Shown here: positions 17,534 to 26,917 of the stretch, piece after piece | How the letters are laid out: every line of letters starts with the position of its first letter | Position numbering within the stretch: the stretch's first letter is position 1 | Assembly (NCBI RefSeq): GCF_003313465.1 | Contig: NZ_KZ845665.1 | Coordinates: forward strand, 372,001 to 436,000 | DNA length: 64,000 nt | Direction: 5' to 3' | Source of the DNA: Thermoflavimicrobium daqui | GTDB taxonomy: Bacteria; Bacillota; Bacilli; Thermoactinomycetales; Thermoactinomycetaceae | Notes under the pieces: model-generated | Databases searched by the model: none | Seen by the model: only the letters and a program-made list of their open reading frames with translations | Told to the model about the DNA's origin: nothing | Position numbers and translations under genes: made by a program

Positions 17534-18154
17534 ATGCGTTGGTTACTACATGGATTTATTATTCTGTCTTTTTTATGTGTTTCTGTTGGTTGTGCGGGTC
17601 AAACGAAAAAAGGAGCGGAAGATACACGTCCTGCACCTACACGAGTTGTCTACCCCACCAATGATATTCCATCTAAATATGTAAATGATCGTGATCGTAT
17701 GAGGAATCGTGCTGGGACAGTAAATGATCGTACTATCAATAATCGTAATGGGGTAGCAAATGATCGTATTATCAATAACCGGGCAAATTTGGCTACACCT
17801 ACACCAGTACGATCCTACAATGTTCGTGCCGCAGATCAAATTGTTCACTCAGTTACAAGGTTACCTGAAGTAAGATCAGCGGCGGCATTGAATATGGGGC
17901 ATAATGCGTATGTTGCTGTAACTTTGGATAAGAAAGTTCGAAATGGTCGTTTAACCGATGCACTAAAACAAAAAATTGCTAATCAAGCTAGAAAAGCAGA
18001 GCCGGCTATTCGAAATGTTTATGTTTCAGCAAATCCCGATTTTGCTAAGCAGTTAACTGGCTATGCTGATGATGTACGTTCCGGTCGTCCTGTACAAGGT
18101 TTAATGGACCGATTAACCGATTTAATCCATCGTACTTTTCCAGAATCCAAATAG
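17534..18154 (+). CDS. YhcN/YlaJ-family sporulation lipoprotein
   Basis: A signal peptide ends in the lipobox SVGC. A low-complexity spacer follows with the repeated VNDRTINNR / ANDRIINNR units. Then comes the YhcN/YlaJ domain with AADQIVHSVTRLPEV and AYVAVTLD. Relatives are found in the spore coat or inner membrane. The ATG at 17534 has GAAGGAGGA in front and begins with MRWLLHG. The palindrome atcgatatatcgat (17491-17504) may belong to its promoter. Confidence 0.88.
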   Translation: MRWLLHGFIILSFLCVSVGCAGQTKKGAEDTRPAPTRVVYPTNDIPSKYVNDRDRMRNRAGTVNDRTINNRNGVANDRIINNRANLATPTPVRSYNVRAADQIVHSVTRLPEVRSAAALNMGHNAYVAVTLDKKVRNGRLTDALKQKIANQARKAEPAIRNVYVSANPDFAKQLTGYADDVRSGRPVQGLMDRLTDLIHRTFPESK

Positions 18155-18199
18155 TAAAACCGTCAAATTTTAATATAAAAATCTTTTTTTACTTCCTTT

Positions 18200-18225
18200 A
18201 GCCGTTGATTCCCCAACGGCTTTTT
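18200..18225 (+). terminator. Terminator after the sporulation lipoprotein
   Basis: agccgttg / caacggct followed by TTTTT. Confidence 0.82.
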
Positions 18226-18346
18226 AGATGATGTATTATTTTAACTCCATGATAATATCTAGTTTTTTTTCTATTATTTTTGCGGAAAGTATAGAAGAAT
18301 TCATATATAATGATGTCTTAGATACAAGTTTTTAGGGAGTGACATC

Positions 18347-18652
18347 ATGAGACGTTTGACCCCAATGGATATATATAATAAAGAGTTTAAGAATGCAATT
18401 CGTGGTTATGATGTAAATGAAGTAAATGAGTTTTTAGATGTAGTTATTAGCAATTATGAAGATGTATTAGAAGAGAATAAACGTTTAAAAGAACAGTTAA
18501 AAAAGTTAGAAAAGGACCAACCGCATGTTCCTCAAAATACAGGTAGGTATCAAGTAATGGAAAAAGATATGAGTCAATATGATCAGATTATCCGCGACAT
18601 ACTAATAAGAATAGAGCAAATTGAACGTCGAATCGGCTTATATGCTAGATAA
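18347..18652 (+). CDS. GpsB/DivIVA-family protein
   Basis: The N-terminal lipid-binding domain of DivIVA/GpsB is clear: RLTPMDIYNKEFKNAIRGYDVNEVNEFLD. A coiled coil (residues 38-60) and a short C-terminal helix (DIIRDILIRIEQIERRIG-like) follow. At 101 residues it matches GpsB in size. GpsB coordinates penicillin-binding proteins at the division site. The start follows TAGGGAGTGA. Confidence 0.85.
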   Translation: MRRLTPMDIYNKEFKNAIRGYDVNEVNEFLDVVISNYEDVLEENKRLKEQLKKLEKDQPHVPQNTGRYQVMEKDMSQYDQIIRDILIRIEQIERRIGLYAR

Positions 18653-18733
18653 AAACTGGATATCAATAATTGAATGATCTTCCCTCACAGATACAAATAC
18701 TATCTGTAGATCTAAGCAATGGAGGGAAGAAAA

Positions 18734-19099
18734 ATGGACAATGACCAAAATAAAAGAAACGTTGGTTACACAGATGAAGAAAGACGAAACAGAGTGGATA
18801 AAGATGATGTAGAATTTGCACAAGCTTATGGTACAGCATTACCTGATAATCAAGTAGATCGGCTAAAAAATAGAGATGATGATGTTACCGGCGATAAAGG
18901 TAGAGGGCTTGGAATTACAGGATTAATTCTTTCCATTATCGCATTTTTTATCTGGCCATTTATTTTGGCACCAGCAGGGATTATTATTGGGGCTATTTCG
19001 ATTCGTCGTGGAAGTTCATATGGTTGGTGGGCAGTTGGGATTGGACTAGTCGCACTGGTTTTTGCAGTAATTGCCTTTCCATTTCGTCTCATATTTTAA
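18734..19099 (+). CDS. Small membrane protein with charged N-terminus (DUF4190-like)
   Basis: The first 60 residues are very hydrophilic (many Asp, Asn, Arg). Two or three hydrophobic segments follow: LGITGLILSIIAFFIWPF, APAGIIIGAISI and WWAVGIGLVALVFAVIAF. The pattern resembles DUF4190-type proteins, but I am not certain. I take ATG at 18734, correctly spaced after GGAGGGAAG, as the start. An inverted repeat acagata/tatctgt (18687-18707) lies in the leader. Confidence 0.7.
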   Translation: MDNDQNKRNVGYTDEERRNRVDKDDVEFAQAYGTALPDNQVDRLKNRDDDVTGDKGRGLGITGLILSIIAFFIWPFILAPAGIIIGAISIRRGSSYGWWAVGIGLVALVFAVIAFPFRLIF

Positions 19100-19112
19100 T
19101 ACGACCCAGATG

Positions 19113-19140
19113 AGTAAGCTCCCAGATGGGAGCTTACTTT
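19113..19140 (+). terminator. Terminator
   Basis: agtaagctccca / gggagcttact plus short T-run after the membrane protein. Confidence 0.82.
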
Positions 19141-19150
19141 GTCCTTTATA

Positions 19151-19279
19151 GGAAATAAACAAGCAATTCATGCTTATGAAAAATGTGGATTTGTCTAAGC
19201 AGGTGTTTTGCGTTAAGCCTTAAATGGTCAAGTAAAGGACATCAAGATCAGGGATCACGGCGATAGGTGTCATTTATAA
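19151..19279 (+). pseudogene. Relic of a GNAT acetyltransferase C-terminus
   Basis: The frame from 19151 reads GNKQAIHAYEKCGFV, stop, AGVLR, stop, ALNGQVKD. This is the canonical C-terminal GNAT signature (N-x-x-A-x-x-Y-E-K-x-G-F) with two internal stops (19196 and 19214). Nothing upstream of it survives. Confidence 0.7.
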
Positions 19280-19293
19280 AAGGAGGGTGAATA

Positions 19294-19926
19294 ATGACAG
19301 CCAATGATTATATTCGATCGCTTTTTGTGAAAGAAGATGAAGTCCAGAAATCAATTGAACAAGGACTAACTGAAAGAAATATGCCACAGATTTCTGTACC
19401 ACCAGAGGTAGGGCAAACCCTATATTTACTTGCTAAAATTTCAGGAGCAAAAAAAATACTGGAAATAGGAGCTTTAGGTGGTTATAGTTCGATTTGGTTA
19501 GCTAAAGCATTGCCTCTAGATGGCAAACTTATCTCTTTGGAATTAAAACAAGAACACGCCGATTTTGCCATAGAAAATATCCAAAAGGCAGGCTTGGATC
19601 AGAAAGTATCCTTGCTGGTTGGAGATGCTTCGGAAATTCTAGATCGGTTAGAAAAGAATGGGGAGAAATTTGATTTCTTTTTCATAGATGCTGATAAACT
19701 CAATTTTGTGCACTATGTTGAAAAAGCTATTCAGCTGTCCAAGCCGGGAGCCATTATTACACTGGATAATTTACTTCTAGGTGGTCGTATATTGGATGAA
19801 GCAGATCAGAATCCTGCTCCTACTGCTGTACGACAAGTCAATCAAATGATAGCACAAGATCCACGCTTAGAATCGATGCTTCTTACCATTGGAGATGGAT
19901 TAGGGATTGCCAGGGTTAAAGAATGA
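19294..19926 (+). CDS. Class I SAM-dependent O-methyltransferase
   Basis: The protein resembles the caffeoyl-CoA/catechol O-methyltransferase family. The SAM-binding motif is ILEIGALGGYSSIWLA; SLELKQEHADFA binds the ribose. The metal-binding Asp cluster lies in FFIDADKLNF and ITLDNLLLGG. Its 210 residues are typical. Substrate unknown. The start is behind AAAGGAGGGTGA. A hairpin terminator gcgacacc/ggtgtcgc follows. Confidence 0.9.
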   Translation: MTANDYIRSLFVKEDEVQKSIEQGLTERNMPQISVPPEVGQTLYLLAKISGAKKILEIGALGGYSSIWLAKALPLDGKLISLELKQEHADFAIENIQKAGLDQKVSLLVGDASEILDRLEKNGEKFDFFFIDADKLNFVHYVEKAIQLSKPGAIITLDNLLLGGRILDEADQNPAPTAVRQVNQMIAQDPRLESMLLTIGDGLGIARVKE

Positions 19927-19945
19927 GAAGAAAGAGGGATTAAAT

Positions 19946-19977
19946 ACGCGACACCCGTCTTTTCTAGGTGTCGCTTT
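19946..19977. terminator. Terminator between the methyltransferase and DUF454 genes
   Basis: gcgacacc / ggtgtcgc with TTT on one side and A-rich sequence on the other; probably serves both converging genes. Confidence 0.7.
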
Positions 19978-19994
19978 ACTAAACAAAAAACCCG

Positions 19995-20240
19995 TTAACT
20001 AAATTTTTTTTTCCAACGACTAATAAACTGATCAGCTTTCGCTGCAACTTTAGGAAAACGGTTTCGTAACTTATTTAATATACTTTTGGCCCATGTAGAG
20101 CTAAACGATAAGAAATATAATCCAATGAGAATAAATAACCAACCTTGTAAGATAGGAAGAAAGCATCCAATTATCCCGATTACGATAAAGATCCATCCCA
20201 AGATAGTGAATCCAATTGTTTTCCATTTCGCTGGTTTCAT
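19995..20240 (-). CDS. DUF454 (YbaN-like) small membrane protein
   Basis: The 81-residue product has two hydrophobic segments: TIGFTILGWIFIVIGIIGCFLP and GWLFILIGLYFLSFSS. A basic C-terminus (RWKKKF) follows, and the LPILQGWLFILIGLYFLS stretch matches the YbaN/DUF454 pattern. The start at 20240 follows AAGGGG. An upstream in-frame ATG would add 21 unlikely residues. Confidence 0.8.
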   Translation of the reverse strand: MKPAKWKTIGFTILGWIFIVIGIIGCFLPILQGWLFILIGLYFLSFSSTWAKSILNKLRNRFPKVAAKADQFISRWKKKFS

Positions 20241-20303
20241 GTTAAACCCCTTAATTTTCGACTTTCCACTTATATTTAGTATATCTTGAAAATGGAATAT
20301 CAA

Positions 20304-20688
20304 TCAATGAACAAAACCTTAATTAACTTTGTTGGTAAGTATGTAAATAGAGGCGGATTTTGAAAATATAGAGCAATCATAAATAAACTAATTCCAATTT
20401 ATTAAATAAAAATGTTACTATGTATTTTAAAGAGATATCTATATTATATAAACATATTGATCATAGAGAAGGTTGCATAATCCGATCTCAAAACCTAGAC
20501 CATTCCCAGAATTTAGAAACCTCTTTATTAGTAGTGTTGATTTGCATCACTAAGTATAAGGAGGGCATGTTATCGAAATGTTACTAAACCAAATAAATGA
20601 TTTGTCAATTAATTAGAAATGAGGCTTTCTATTCATGAGAAATACACTACTTTTTTGAAGTATGGGTACAGTAAAAGAGGGGTTAGGT
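20304..20688. other. Intergenic region without a supported gene
   Basis: AT-rich. It holds one TTGCATAATCCGA motif (around 20472) related to the TTGCATAA repeats elsewhere, and a tagtg...cacta inverted repeat near 20530-20553. Only very short open frames follow AAGGAGGG at 20559. Confidence 0.5.
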
Positions 20689-21216
20689 ATGAAGCAAATC
20701 ATGTTAAGTCAGAGCGGTGAAGTAAGCAATATTACACTTCCAGCCAGCTTTTTACAAAATGGATGGAATTTGTTTTTACCAAAAGGAACCATTTCGATCA
20801 TGCTTAGTGTTATGACATATATTTTACAAGGATATAGTAAAGCAGAGATTTTAGAGTTAATGATAATGGAAGAAGAAGAATTGTCTTTGACTCCATTTAA
20901 CTTTACCGTTCCTTTTACTTATAAAACCGAAGAAGAAAAACAGGTGTATTTAACCATTTCTCGACAGGAAAAAAGAATTTATAAAGTTTTAGAACGGTCG
21001 GGTTATACCTATCCAAAAACCATTCAAGAATGGGTGGAGCTACTTATTGAATTAAAGATAATTCAAGAAGTGATCAGAGAAGAAAAGATATTTTTGGATA
21101 TCGTAATCGAACCATTTCCACATCCGAAAGAGGTATTAACACTCACAACAGATGAATTAAAAAAGCTAGATAAATACCAAATAAATCAACATATCGAATC
21201 CTTATCAGAGGTGTGA
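20689..21216 (+). CDS. Hypothetical protein, 175 aa
   Basis: I do not recognise this family. It has no signal peptide. It combines beta-rich N-terminal sequence, an acidic helix (EMMIMEEEELS-like) and a charged C-terminal half. ATG at 20689 sits behind AGAGGGGTTAGG. It lies 40 bases upstream of the carbonic anhydrase gene on the same strand and may be cotranscribed with it. Confidence 0.65.
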   Translation: MKQIMLSQSGEVSNITLPASFLQNGWNLFLPKGTISIMLSVMTYILQGYSKAEILELMIMEEEELSLTPFNFTVPFTYKTEEEKQVYLTISRQEKRIYKVLERSGYTYPKTIQEWVELLIELKIIQEVIREEKIFLDIVIEPFPHPKEVLTLTTDELKKLDKYQINQHIESLSEV

Positions 21217-21256
21217 TATAAAGAAAATAGAATAGTATAGATGGGGGAAGTGATTG

Positions 21257-21817
21257 ATGAGTAGACTAGAAGAAATCATGGGTTATAATCGTCAATTTAT
21301 CGAAGGTAAGGAATATGAACCTTTTATTACCTCAAAATATCCTAATAAAAAACTGGTTATCGTCACATGTATGGATACACGTTTGATTGAACTGTTACCT
21401 AAAGCACTTCATATCAAAAATGGCGATGCCAAAATGATCAAAACAGCAGGAGCTCTGATTACACACCCTTTTGGTAGTGCGATGAAGAGTGTCTTAGTCG
21501 CTTTAACTATGTTAAAAGCAGAAGAAGTGTTGGTAATCGGTCATTTGGAGTGTGGGATGATCGGTTTACATGGTGATCAGGTGGTAAGCCAATTAGAGGA
21601 GAAAGGCGTAGCCAAGGAAAAAATAGAAACGTTACGTCATGCTGGTATCGATGTAGATCATTGGCTAGATGGCTGTGACCAAATTGAGCAAGGTGTGTTA
21701 GATACGGTGAAACTTATTAAAAATCATCCACTTTTACCACCAAATACACTCGTACATGGTTTAACGATTGATCCCAAGACAGGGGAGTTAACACTTCTTC
21801 ATCAAGATCAGCTGTAA
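21257..21817 (+). CDS. Beta-carbonic anhydrase
   Basis: The enzyme interconverts CO2 and bicarbonate. The zinc ligands of the short Bacillus YtiB-like class are visible: Cys and the Asp/Arg pair in VTCMDTR, then His and Cys in GHLECGM. Residues KTAGALITHPFGSAMKS form the active-site wall. Length is about 186. ATG at 21257 (or TTG at 21254) follows GGGGGAAG. Confidence 0.92.
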   Translation: MSRLEEIMGYNRQFIEGKEYEPFITSKYPNKKLVIVTCMDTRLIELLPKALHIKNGDAKMIKTAGALITHPFGSAMKSVLVALTMLKAEEVLVIGHLECGMIGLHGDQVVSQLEEKGVAKEKIETLRHAGIDVDHWLDGCDQIEQGVLDTVKLIKNHPLLPPNTLVHGLTIDPKTGELTLLHQDQL

Positions 21818-21853
21818 ATTTGTACATTTATTTTAGGAAAGGAGAGATAAGAA

Positions 21854-22324
21854 TTGGGTCTAGCGACCTTTGGGGCTGGTTGCTTTTGGGGAGTAGAAGA
21901 AGCTTTCCGTAATGTATCCGGAGTTACTCAAACAGCAGTGGGTTATATGGGTGGTCATACCGAAAATCCAACCTATGAGGAAGTTTGTACAGATCGAACT
22001 GGACATGCAGAAGTGATTCAGTTAGAGTATGATCCCGAGCAGGTTTCTTATGATGAACTATTAAACCTGTTTTGGACGATGCATGATCCGACTACCTTAA
22101 ATAGACAAGGGCCTGATATTGGTACCCAATATCGCTCTGTCATCTTTTATCATACACCCGAACAAAAGCAGCTTGCAGAAGCATCTAAAAACAATCTGAA
22201 TCAATCGGGTAGATTTTCAAAGCCGATTGTTACTGAAATTGTCCCAGCGGCTACTTTTTATCGTGCTGAAGAGTATCATCAACGTTATTTACAAAAAAGA
22301 GGCTTAGGTTCTTGCCACTTCTAA
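21854..22324 (+). CDS. msrA: Peptide methionine sulfoxide reductase MsrA
   Basis: MsrA repairs methionine-S-sulfoxide. The catalytic Cys10 is in GAGCFWG, and [13 protein letters not shown] and [11 protein letters not shown] are conserved. A late Cys (GLGSCHF) could be resolving. It is 156 residues long and starts at TTG behind GGAAAGGAGAG. No msrB is adjacent. Confidence 0.95.
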   Translation: MGLATFGAGCFWGVEEAFRNVSGVTQTAVGYMGGHTENPTYEEVCTDRTGHAEVIQLEYDPEQVSYDELLNLFWTMHDPTTLNRQGPDIGTQYRSVIFYHTPEQKQLAEASKNNLNQSGRFSKPIVTEIVPAATFYRAEEYHQRYLQKRGLGSCHF

Positions 22325-22350
22325 GTAAAAATTTTTGAAGAAAAAGAATG

Positions 22351-22385
22351 ATTCCAAACCACAACCATGTGGTTTGGAATTTTTT
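22351..22385 (+). terminator. Terminator after msrA
   Basis: 12-base stem attccaaaccac / gtggtttggaat then TTTTTT. Confidence 0.9.
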
Positions 22386-22470
22386 GGTTAAAACGCTAAA
22401 TAATAAAAAATAAGTAATTATTCACTCCTTATTGAATCAAGTTGCAAGAAGTAATTTGTTTTAATTATCG

Positions 22471-22736
22471 AAGGAGGTGAAGCCCTGTTTCTAAGGTGAA
22501 TGTCAAACAGGATGGTAATGACGGCAAAGAAATGGAAGCTAATTCGGATTATATTAGTAGAATGCCTGTTTTAACCCTTCTTTCAAAAGATTAATCTTGT
22601 TTCCTTTAAGGTTCTATCAGTCGCTCAGATCGATAATTGGTTGGGTGTAAGATCGAAAGCGAAGATGTAGCTGATTTAATGAGCACTCTAAGGTCATACT
22701 AGAAAAAGTAGGTGAACCTTTTCCTACTTTTTTTCT
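22471..22736 (+). other. Possible small transcription unit or short ORF
   Basis: A perfect AAGGAGGTGA (22471-22480) is followed by no well-spaced start. GTG at 22496 opens 32 codons to 22594; ATG at 22500 opens 24 codons ending in a hydrophobic tail. A clean terminator, aaaagtagg/cctactttt with T7, sits at 22702-22736. This could be a small RNA, a micropeptide or the rest of a lost gene. Confidence 0.35.
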
Positions 22737-22808
22737 TTTGTGACCACTTTTCTATAGATTATGGTATCATGTTGGCAGTGTAGGTTAAGTATAGGAAGGA
22801 GTCATTCA

Positions 22809-23963
22809 TTGATTTATCTTGATAATAGTGCAACAACACAAACACACCCTGATGTCATTTCGGTGATGACAGATGTCATGCAAAATTTATATGGTAATCC
22901 TTCTTCGTTACATAAAGAAGGAGTCAAAGCAGAACGCCTGATGGAACAGGCGAGAAAAGTAATAGCTAAAAAATTAAATTGTCACCCAGCAGAGATCATT
23001 TTTACATCAGGTGGCACCGAAGCAAATAACTTAGCTATTAAAGGGGTTGCAGAGCAACTTCAACATCGTGGAAGGCATTTAATTACCTCCAAAATAGAAC
23101 ATCCGTCTGTATATGATGTGATGCGGCAGTTGGAACAAAGAGGTTGGAAAGTAACTTATTTGGATGTAGATCAGTGGGGACATATATCAGTCGAAAGTGT
23201 AGAAAAAGCGTTGACAAAGGAAACGGTTTTGGTTTCTATTATGCATGTAAACAATGAACTTGGTACCATTCAGCCCATCGCGGAAATTGGACAGCTTCTT
23301 GCTAAATATCCAAAAGTTCTTTTTCATGTCGATGCTATTCAATCCTTTGGCAAATTACAGTTAGCTATCGATATGGCGCAGGTGGATCTTTTATCTATTT
23401 CTGCTCATAAGTTTCATGGACCCAAAGGGATAGGTGCTTTATATGTTAAAAAAAATATCCAATTAGCACCTCTTTTAGTCGGTGGTGGTCAGGAGCAAGG
23501 ATTACGTTCAGGAACTCAGAATGTCCCAGGAATTGTCGGTATGGCCAAAGCCACAATGTTAACTGATAGACACCCCGATTTTTTACAGAGAAGTTACGAG
23601 TGGAAAAAAGCCTTTTTAGACAATGTTACTCGTAACTTAGATCATATATTAATTAATGGAGATACTACTACAGAAAAAGCAGTTCCTTATATCATTAACT
23701 TATCCTTCCCCGGTCTAAAATCAGAGGTCCTTGTCCATGCACTTGAAAATGAGGGAGTTATGGTTTCCACTAAATCAGCTTGCTCCTCAAAACTAGAAGT
23801 ACCAAGTCGTGTTTTAAAGGCCATAGGGAGAAAAGATCAGGAGGCTCTTTCGTCCATTCGGATCAGTATGGGCTATCAAACCAAGCAAGAAGAGATGGAA
23901 CAATTAGCCCAGGTCTTACTTCAAGTTGTTCCAAAACTACAACAAGTCATGAAGGTGCGGTAA
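22809..23963 (+). CDS. Cysteine desulfurase (NifS/NifZ type)
   Basis: This PLP enzyme removes sulfur from cysteine as a persulfide. It has IYLDNSATT at the start, the PLP lysine in SISAHKFHGPKG, and the persulfide Cys in STKSACSSKLE. The start is TTG at 22809 after AGGAAGGAG. It is directly followed (2 bases) by thiI, as nifZ-thiI in Bacillus, which suggests that its sulfur goes to 4-thiouridine and thiazole. Confidence 0.93.
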   Translation: MIYLDNSATTQTHPDVISVMTDVMQNLYGNPSSLHKEGVKAERLMEQARKVIAKKLNCHPAEIIFTSGGTEANNLAIKGVAEQLQHRGRHLITSKIEHPSVYDVMRQLEQRGWKVTYLDVDQWGHISVESVEKALTKETVLVSIMHVNNELGTIQPIAEIGQLLAKYPKVLFHVDAIQSFGKLQLAIDMAQVDLLSISAHKFHGPKGIGALYVKKNIQLAPLLVGGGQEQGLRSGTQNVPGIVGMAKATMLTDRHPDFLQRSYEWKKAFLDNVTRNLDHILINGDTTTEKAVPYIINLSFPGLKSEVLVHALENEGVMVSTKSACSSKLEVPSRVLKAIGRKDQEALSSIRISMGYQTKQEEMEQLAQVLLQVVPKLQQVMKVR

Positions 23964-23965
23964 AC

Positions 23966-25162
23966 ATGAAGTTCGATTTGATTTTATTACGATATGGTGA
24001 GTTGGCATTAAAAGGAAAAAATAAGGCGGCATTTGAACAAAAATTAATACAAAATATTCGTCAACAATTAATAGAGTTCGAAGCAGTGCGTATTACGAAA
24101 GAACAGGGTCGACTATTTGTTGAATTAAATGGGCAAGAGATGGAGCCCGTTCTGGAGAAATTAAGGGATGTGTTTGGTTTAGTGGGATTTAGTCCAGCAT
24201 TACGAGTTGAGTCAAAGTTAGAATCTCTACAACAAGCAGCCCTGCAAATTGTACAACATGCTCCTAATAAACGCACGTTTAAAGTGATTAGTAAACGAGC
24301 TAACAAAAGCTTTCCGATTGGCTCACAAGAGTTGAATCATCAAATTGGCGGATATGTGCTGAAAAATGCTCAGCCCATTCAAGTTGATGTACATTACCCA
24401 GAGTTATTCGTTCATGTGGAAGTTCGCTCGAAAGCATCATATGTTTATGGAAATGACATAGTAGGATTAGGTGGCTTACCAGTTGGCTCAAGCGGGAAAG
24501 TATTATTGTTATTGTCAGGCGGGATCGATAGTCCAGTAGCTGGCTTTTTAGCTTTAAAAAGAGGCGTTGAGCTTCAAGCTATTCATTTTCACAGTTTCCC
24601 TTTTACGAGTGAGCGTGCGAAACAAAAAGTAATTGACTTAGCTCAGATCTTAACACGTTTCGGTGGTTCGATTCGCCTTCATATTGTCCCGTTTACTGAA
24701 ATACAAACGGAGATTAATAAGCACTGTTATGAATCCTATTCGATTACAATTATGCGTCGGATTATGCTACGTATTGCGGAAGAAATCGCAAAGCAAAACG
24801 GTGCTTTAGCTTTAGTTACTGGAGAAAGTTTAGGGCAAGTAGCTAGTCAAACCTTAGAAAGTATGAACACGATTAATGCAGTAACCAATATGCCGATTTT
24901 ACGCCCAGTGGTTGGAATGGACAAGCAAGAAATCATGTCCTTGGCTAAGCAAATTGGTACATATGAAACATCCATTTTACCTTATGAAGATTGTTGTACA
25001 GTCTTTTTGCCCAAAGCTCCCAAAACAAAACCAGATCAAGAGACAGCAGAAAGACAAGAAGCAAGGCTGGAGATGGAGCGATTAGTTAGGGAAGCAGTAG
25101 AAGGTACTGAAGTCATGGTATTATCAGCAGAACAAGAGGATGAATTTTCCTATTTCGAATAG
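23966..25162 (+). CDS. thiI: tRNA 4-thiouridine synthase ThiI
   Basis: ThiI adenylates and thiolates uridine-8 of tRNA. An N-terminal ferredoxin-like and THUMP region precedes the PP-loop ATP site LLSGGIDSPVAGFLAL. A Cys pair follows late (YEDCCTVF). It has 399 residues and no C-terminal rhodanese domain, as in Bacillus, so the neighbouring desulfurase is the likely sulfur donor. The true start is ATG at 23966, not codons inside the desulfurase gene. Confidence 0.95.
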   Translation: MKFDLILLRYGELALKGKNKAAFEQKLIQNIRQQLIEFEAVRITKEQGRLFVELNGQEMEPVLEKLRDVFGLVGFSPALRVESKLESLQQAALQIVQHAPNKRTFKVISKRANKSFPIGSQELNHQIGGYVLKNAQPIQVDVHYPELFVHVEVRSKASYVYGNDIVGLGGLPVGSSGKVLLLLSGGIDSPVAGFLALKRGVELQAIHFHSFPFTSERAKQKVIDLAQILTRFGGSIRLHIVPFTEIQTEINKHCYESYSITIMRRIMLRIAEEIAKQNGALALVTGESLGQVASQTLESMNTINAVTNMPILRPVVGMDKQEIMSLAKQIGTYETSILPYEDCCTVFLPKAPKTKPDQETAERQEARLEMERLVREAVEGTEVMVLSAEQEDEFSYFE

Positions 25163-25176
25163 GGAGAGGAAACAGG

Positions 25177-26826
25177 ATGATTCAATTTCGTGAAGAAGTC
25201 TATCGAATGACCCAAGAGCTTGTGGAACATCCAAGTATTGTCGGTACCATCGGTGAACGTAATATAGCAGCTCAGATCTACGAAATGCTTGGAGAAATAC
25301 CCTACTTTCAGGATCACCCTGCTTATTTACGATTAGTACCCACGATCCAAGATGATCATGACCGTTTTAACGTCATGGCACTTTTAAAAGGGGCAGACGG
25401 ATCTAAAAAGGAAACAGTGATCTTAATGGGGCATATGGATACCCATGATATTGAAAACTATGGGGAATGGAAGCGTCTTGCTTTTTCACCATCTGAACTC
25501 TTAGATCAGTGGAATAAAGAAAATCTGCCAGCCCCGATCCAAGAAGATTTAAACACCAATAATTGGCTTCCGGGTCGTGGTGTACTAAGTATGAAAAGTG
25601 GTATAGCTATTCAATTAGCTGTAATGAAATATTTTGCCAAGCATGTTAAACAATTAAATGGAAACATTCTTTTTATAGCAACTTGTGATGGTAAAAGACA
25701 TTCTAGGGGGATTTTATCGCTTTTAAAAGAAATTAATCATATGGCTAAGAAAGAAAATCTTACTTATATTACAGCCATTAATCAAAATTATACTACTCCA
25801 CGTTATGAAGGGGATTCTTCTCATTATATTTATTTAGGTGCGACAGGAAAACTAAACCCTTCCTTTTTTGTTGTAGGTAAAGTTTCACATGTGGAGCAAG
25901 CTTTTGCAGGCTTTGATCCGAATTTATTACTTGCAGAGCTGACTCACCGATTGGATTACAACCCAGAATATTGTGATGAGATGTTTGGTGAAGTAACATT
26001 ACCTCCTGTCTCCATCGAGCAAACTGACTTAAAAAGATGTAGTGATCCTGTTATATCAAATACAGCATTTGCTTCTTATAATCTTTTTGTACACAGCTGG
26101 TCTCCAAAAGAAGTACTGGAACGTTTACGTAAATTAGCCATGACAGCTTTTGAAGTTGCCATTTCCAAATATCAGTCGAGATACCGTGCGTTTTGCGAAT
26201 TGAGCGGTAGACCCTATCAGCCGATTCAAATAAAACCACGTGTATATACTTATGAAGAGTTTTATAATAGATGTAGAAGGAAATATCCTGATTTTGAAAA
26301 GCAAATATTATATTTTGCTATGAATTTATTAAATGATGAGTCCATTGATCTTCAAGAGTATTCAAAGCGAATGGTTGAAGAGCTATGGAAGTGGGGAGGA
26401 GATAACGAACCAGCGATTATTTTATTTTACTCTTCTTACTATGTTCCACGTATTGTTTTTAATGAAGATGATGATTTAAGTCAACGACTTATTCATGTGA
26501 TACAAGCATCCGTTCAACAGTTAAAGAAGAGTTGGAATAAAACAATACAAATTAGAAAGTTTTATCCTTATGCCTCTGAAATGAACTTTGTTGCAATGAG
26601 TGATAAGGAAATCGAACAACAAAGCTTTGAGAAAAATATGCCTGCTTGGGGAATTAAATATCCATTTGATATGGAAGAGATTCGCAAGCTCAATGTTCCT
26701 GTGATCAATATTGGTCCTTATGGTAAAGATCCACACGGAAAATGGGAACGAATGGAAATAGACTACTCGATGCAAATTGTTCCAAATTTGACTTATCTAG
26801 TCATTCAAAACCTTTTTCAATCATAA
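25177..26826 (+). CDS. M20-family (RocB-like) protein with lost metal ligands
   Basis: Length (549) and landmarks follow RocB-type M20 peptidases: GHMDTHDIENYGEW with His86, GRGVLSMKSGIA, and near the C-terminus GPYGKDPHGKWERM with His520. In active relatives the second motif reads GRGxxDMKSG, but Ser138 replaces that Asp here. The PDEE motif is CDGKR (170-174), so the bridging Asp and both Glu are gone while the fold is kept. A binding or regulatory role is an inference. It follows thiI by 14 bases and has a good GGGAGAGG site. Confidence 0.8.
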   Translation: MIQFREEVYRMTQELVEHPSIVGTIGERNIAAQIYEMLGEIPYFQDHPAYLRLVPTIQDDHDRFNVMALLKGADGSKKETVILMGHMDTHDIENYGEWKRLAFSPSELLDQWNKENLPAPIQEDLNTNNWLPGRGVLSMKSGIAIQLAVMKYFAKHVKQLNGNILFIATCDGKRHSRGILSLLKEINHMAKKENLTYITAINQNYTTPRYEGDSSHYIYLGATGKLNPSFFVVGKVSHVEQAFAGFDPNLLLAELTHRLDYNPEYCDEMFGEVTLPPVSIEQTDLKRCSDPVISNTAFASYNLFVHSWSPKEVLERLRKLAMTAFEVAISKYQSRYRAFCELSGRPYQPIQIKPRVYTYEEFYNRCRRKYPDFEKQILYFAMNLLNDESIDLQEYSKRMVEELWKWGGDNEPAIILFYSSYYVPRIVFNEDDDLSQRLIHVIQASVQQLKKSWNKTIQIRKFYPYASEMNFVAMSDKEIEQQSFEKNMPAWGIKYPFDMEEIRKLNVPVINIGPYGKDPHGKWERMEIDYSMQIVPNLTYLVIQNLFQS

Positions 26827-26917
26827 GTTTTACATAGCACTAGCATGTACCATTAAAGTTGTTAACTTAATTTGAACCAGCAATATTTTCATCACATGTA
26901 ATCCGGGATAATGAGAT

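Noticed and set aside
17690-17780. CRISPR-like repeats
   Set aside because: The short aatgatcgta units lie inside the lipoprotein gene and encode VNDR/NNR repeats; there are no spacers or cas genes. No CRISPR array was seen anywhere.
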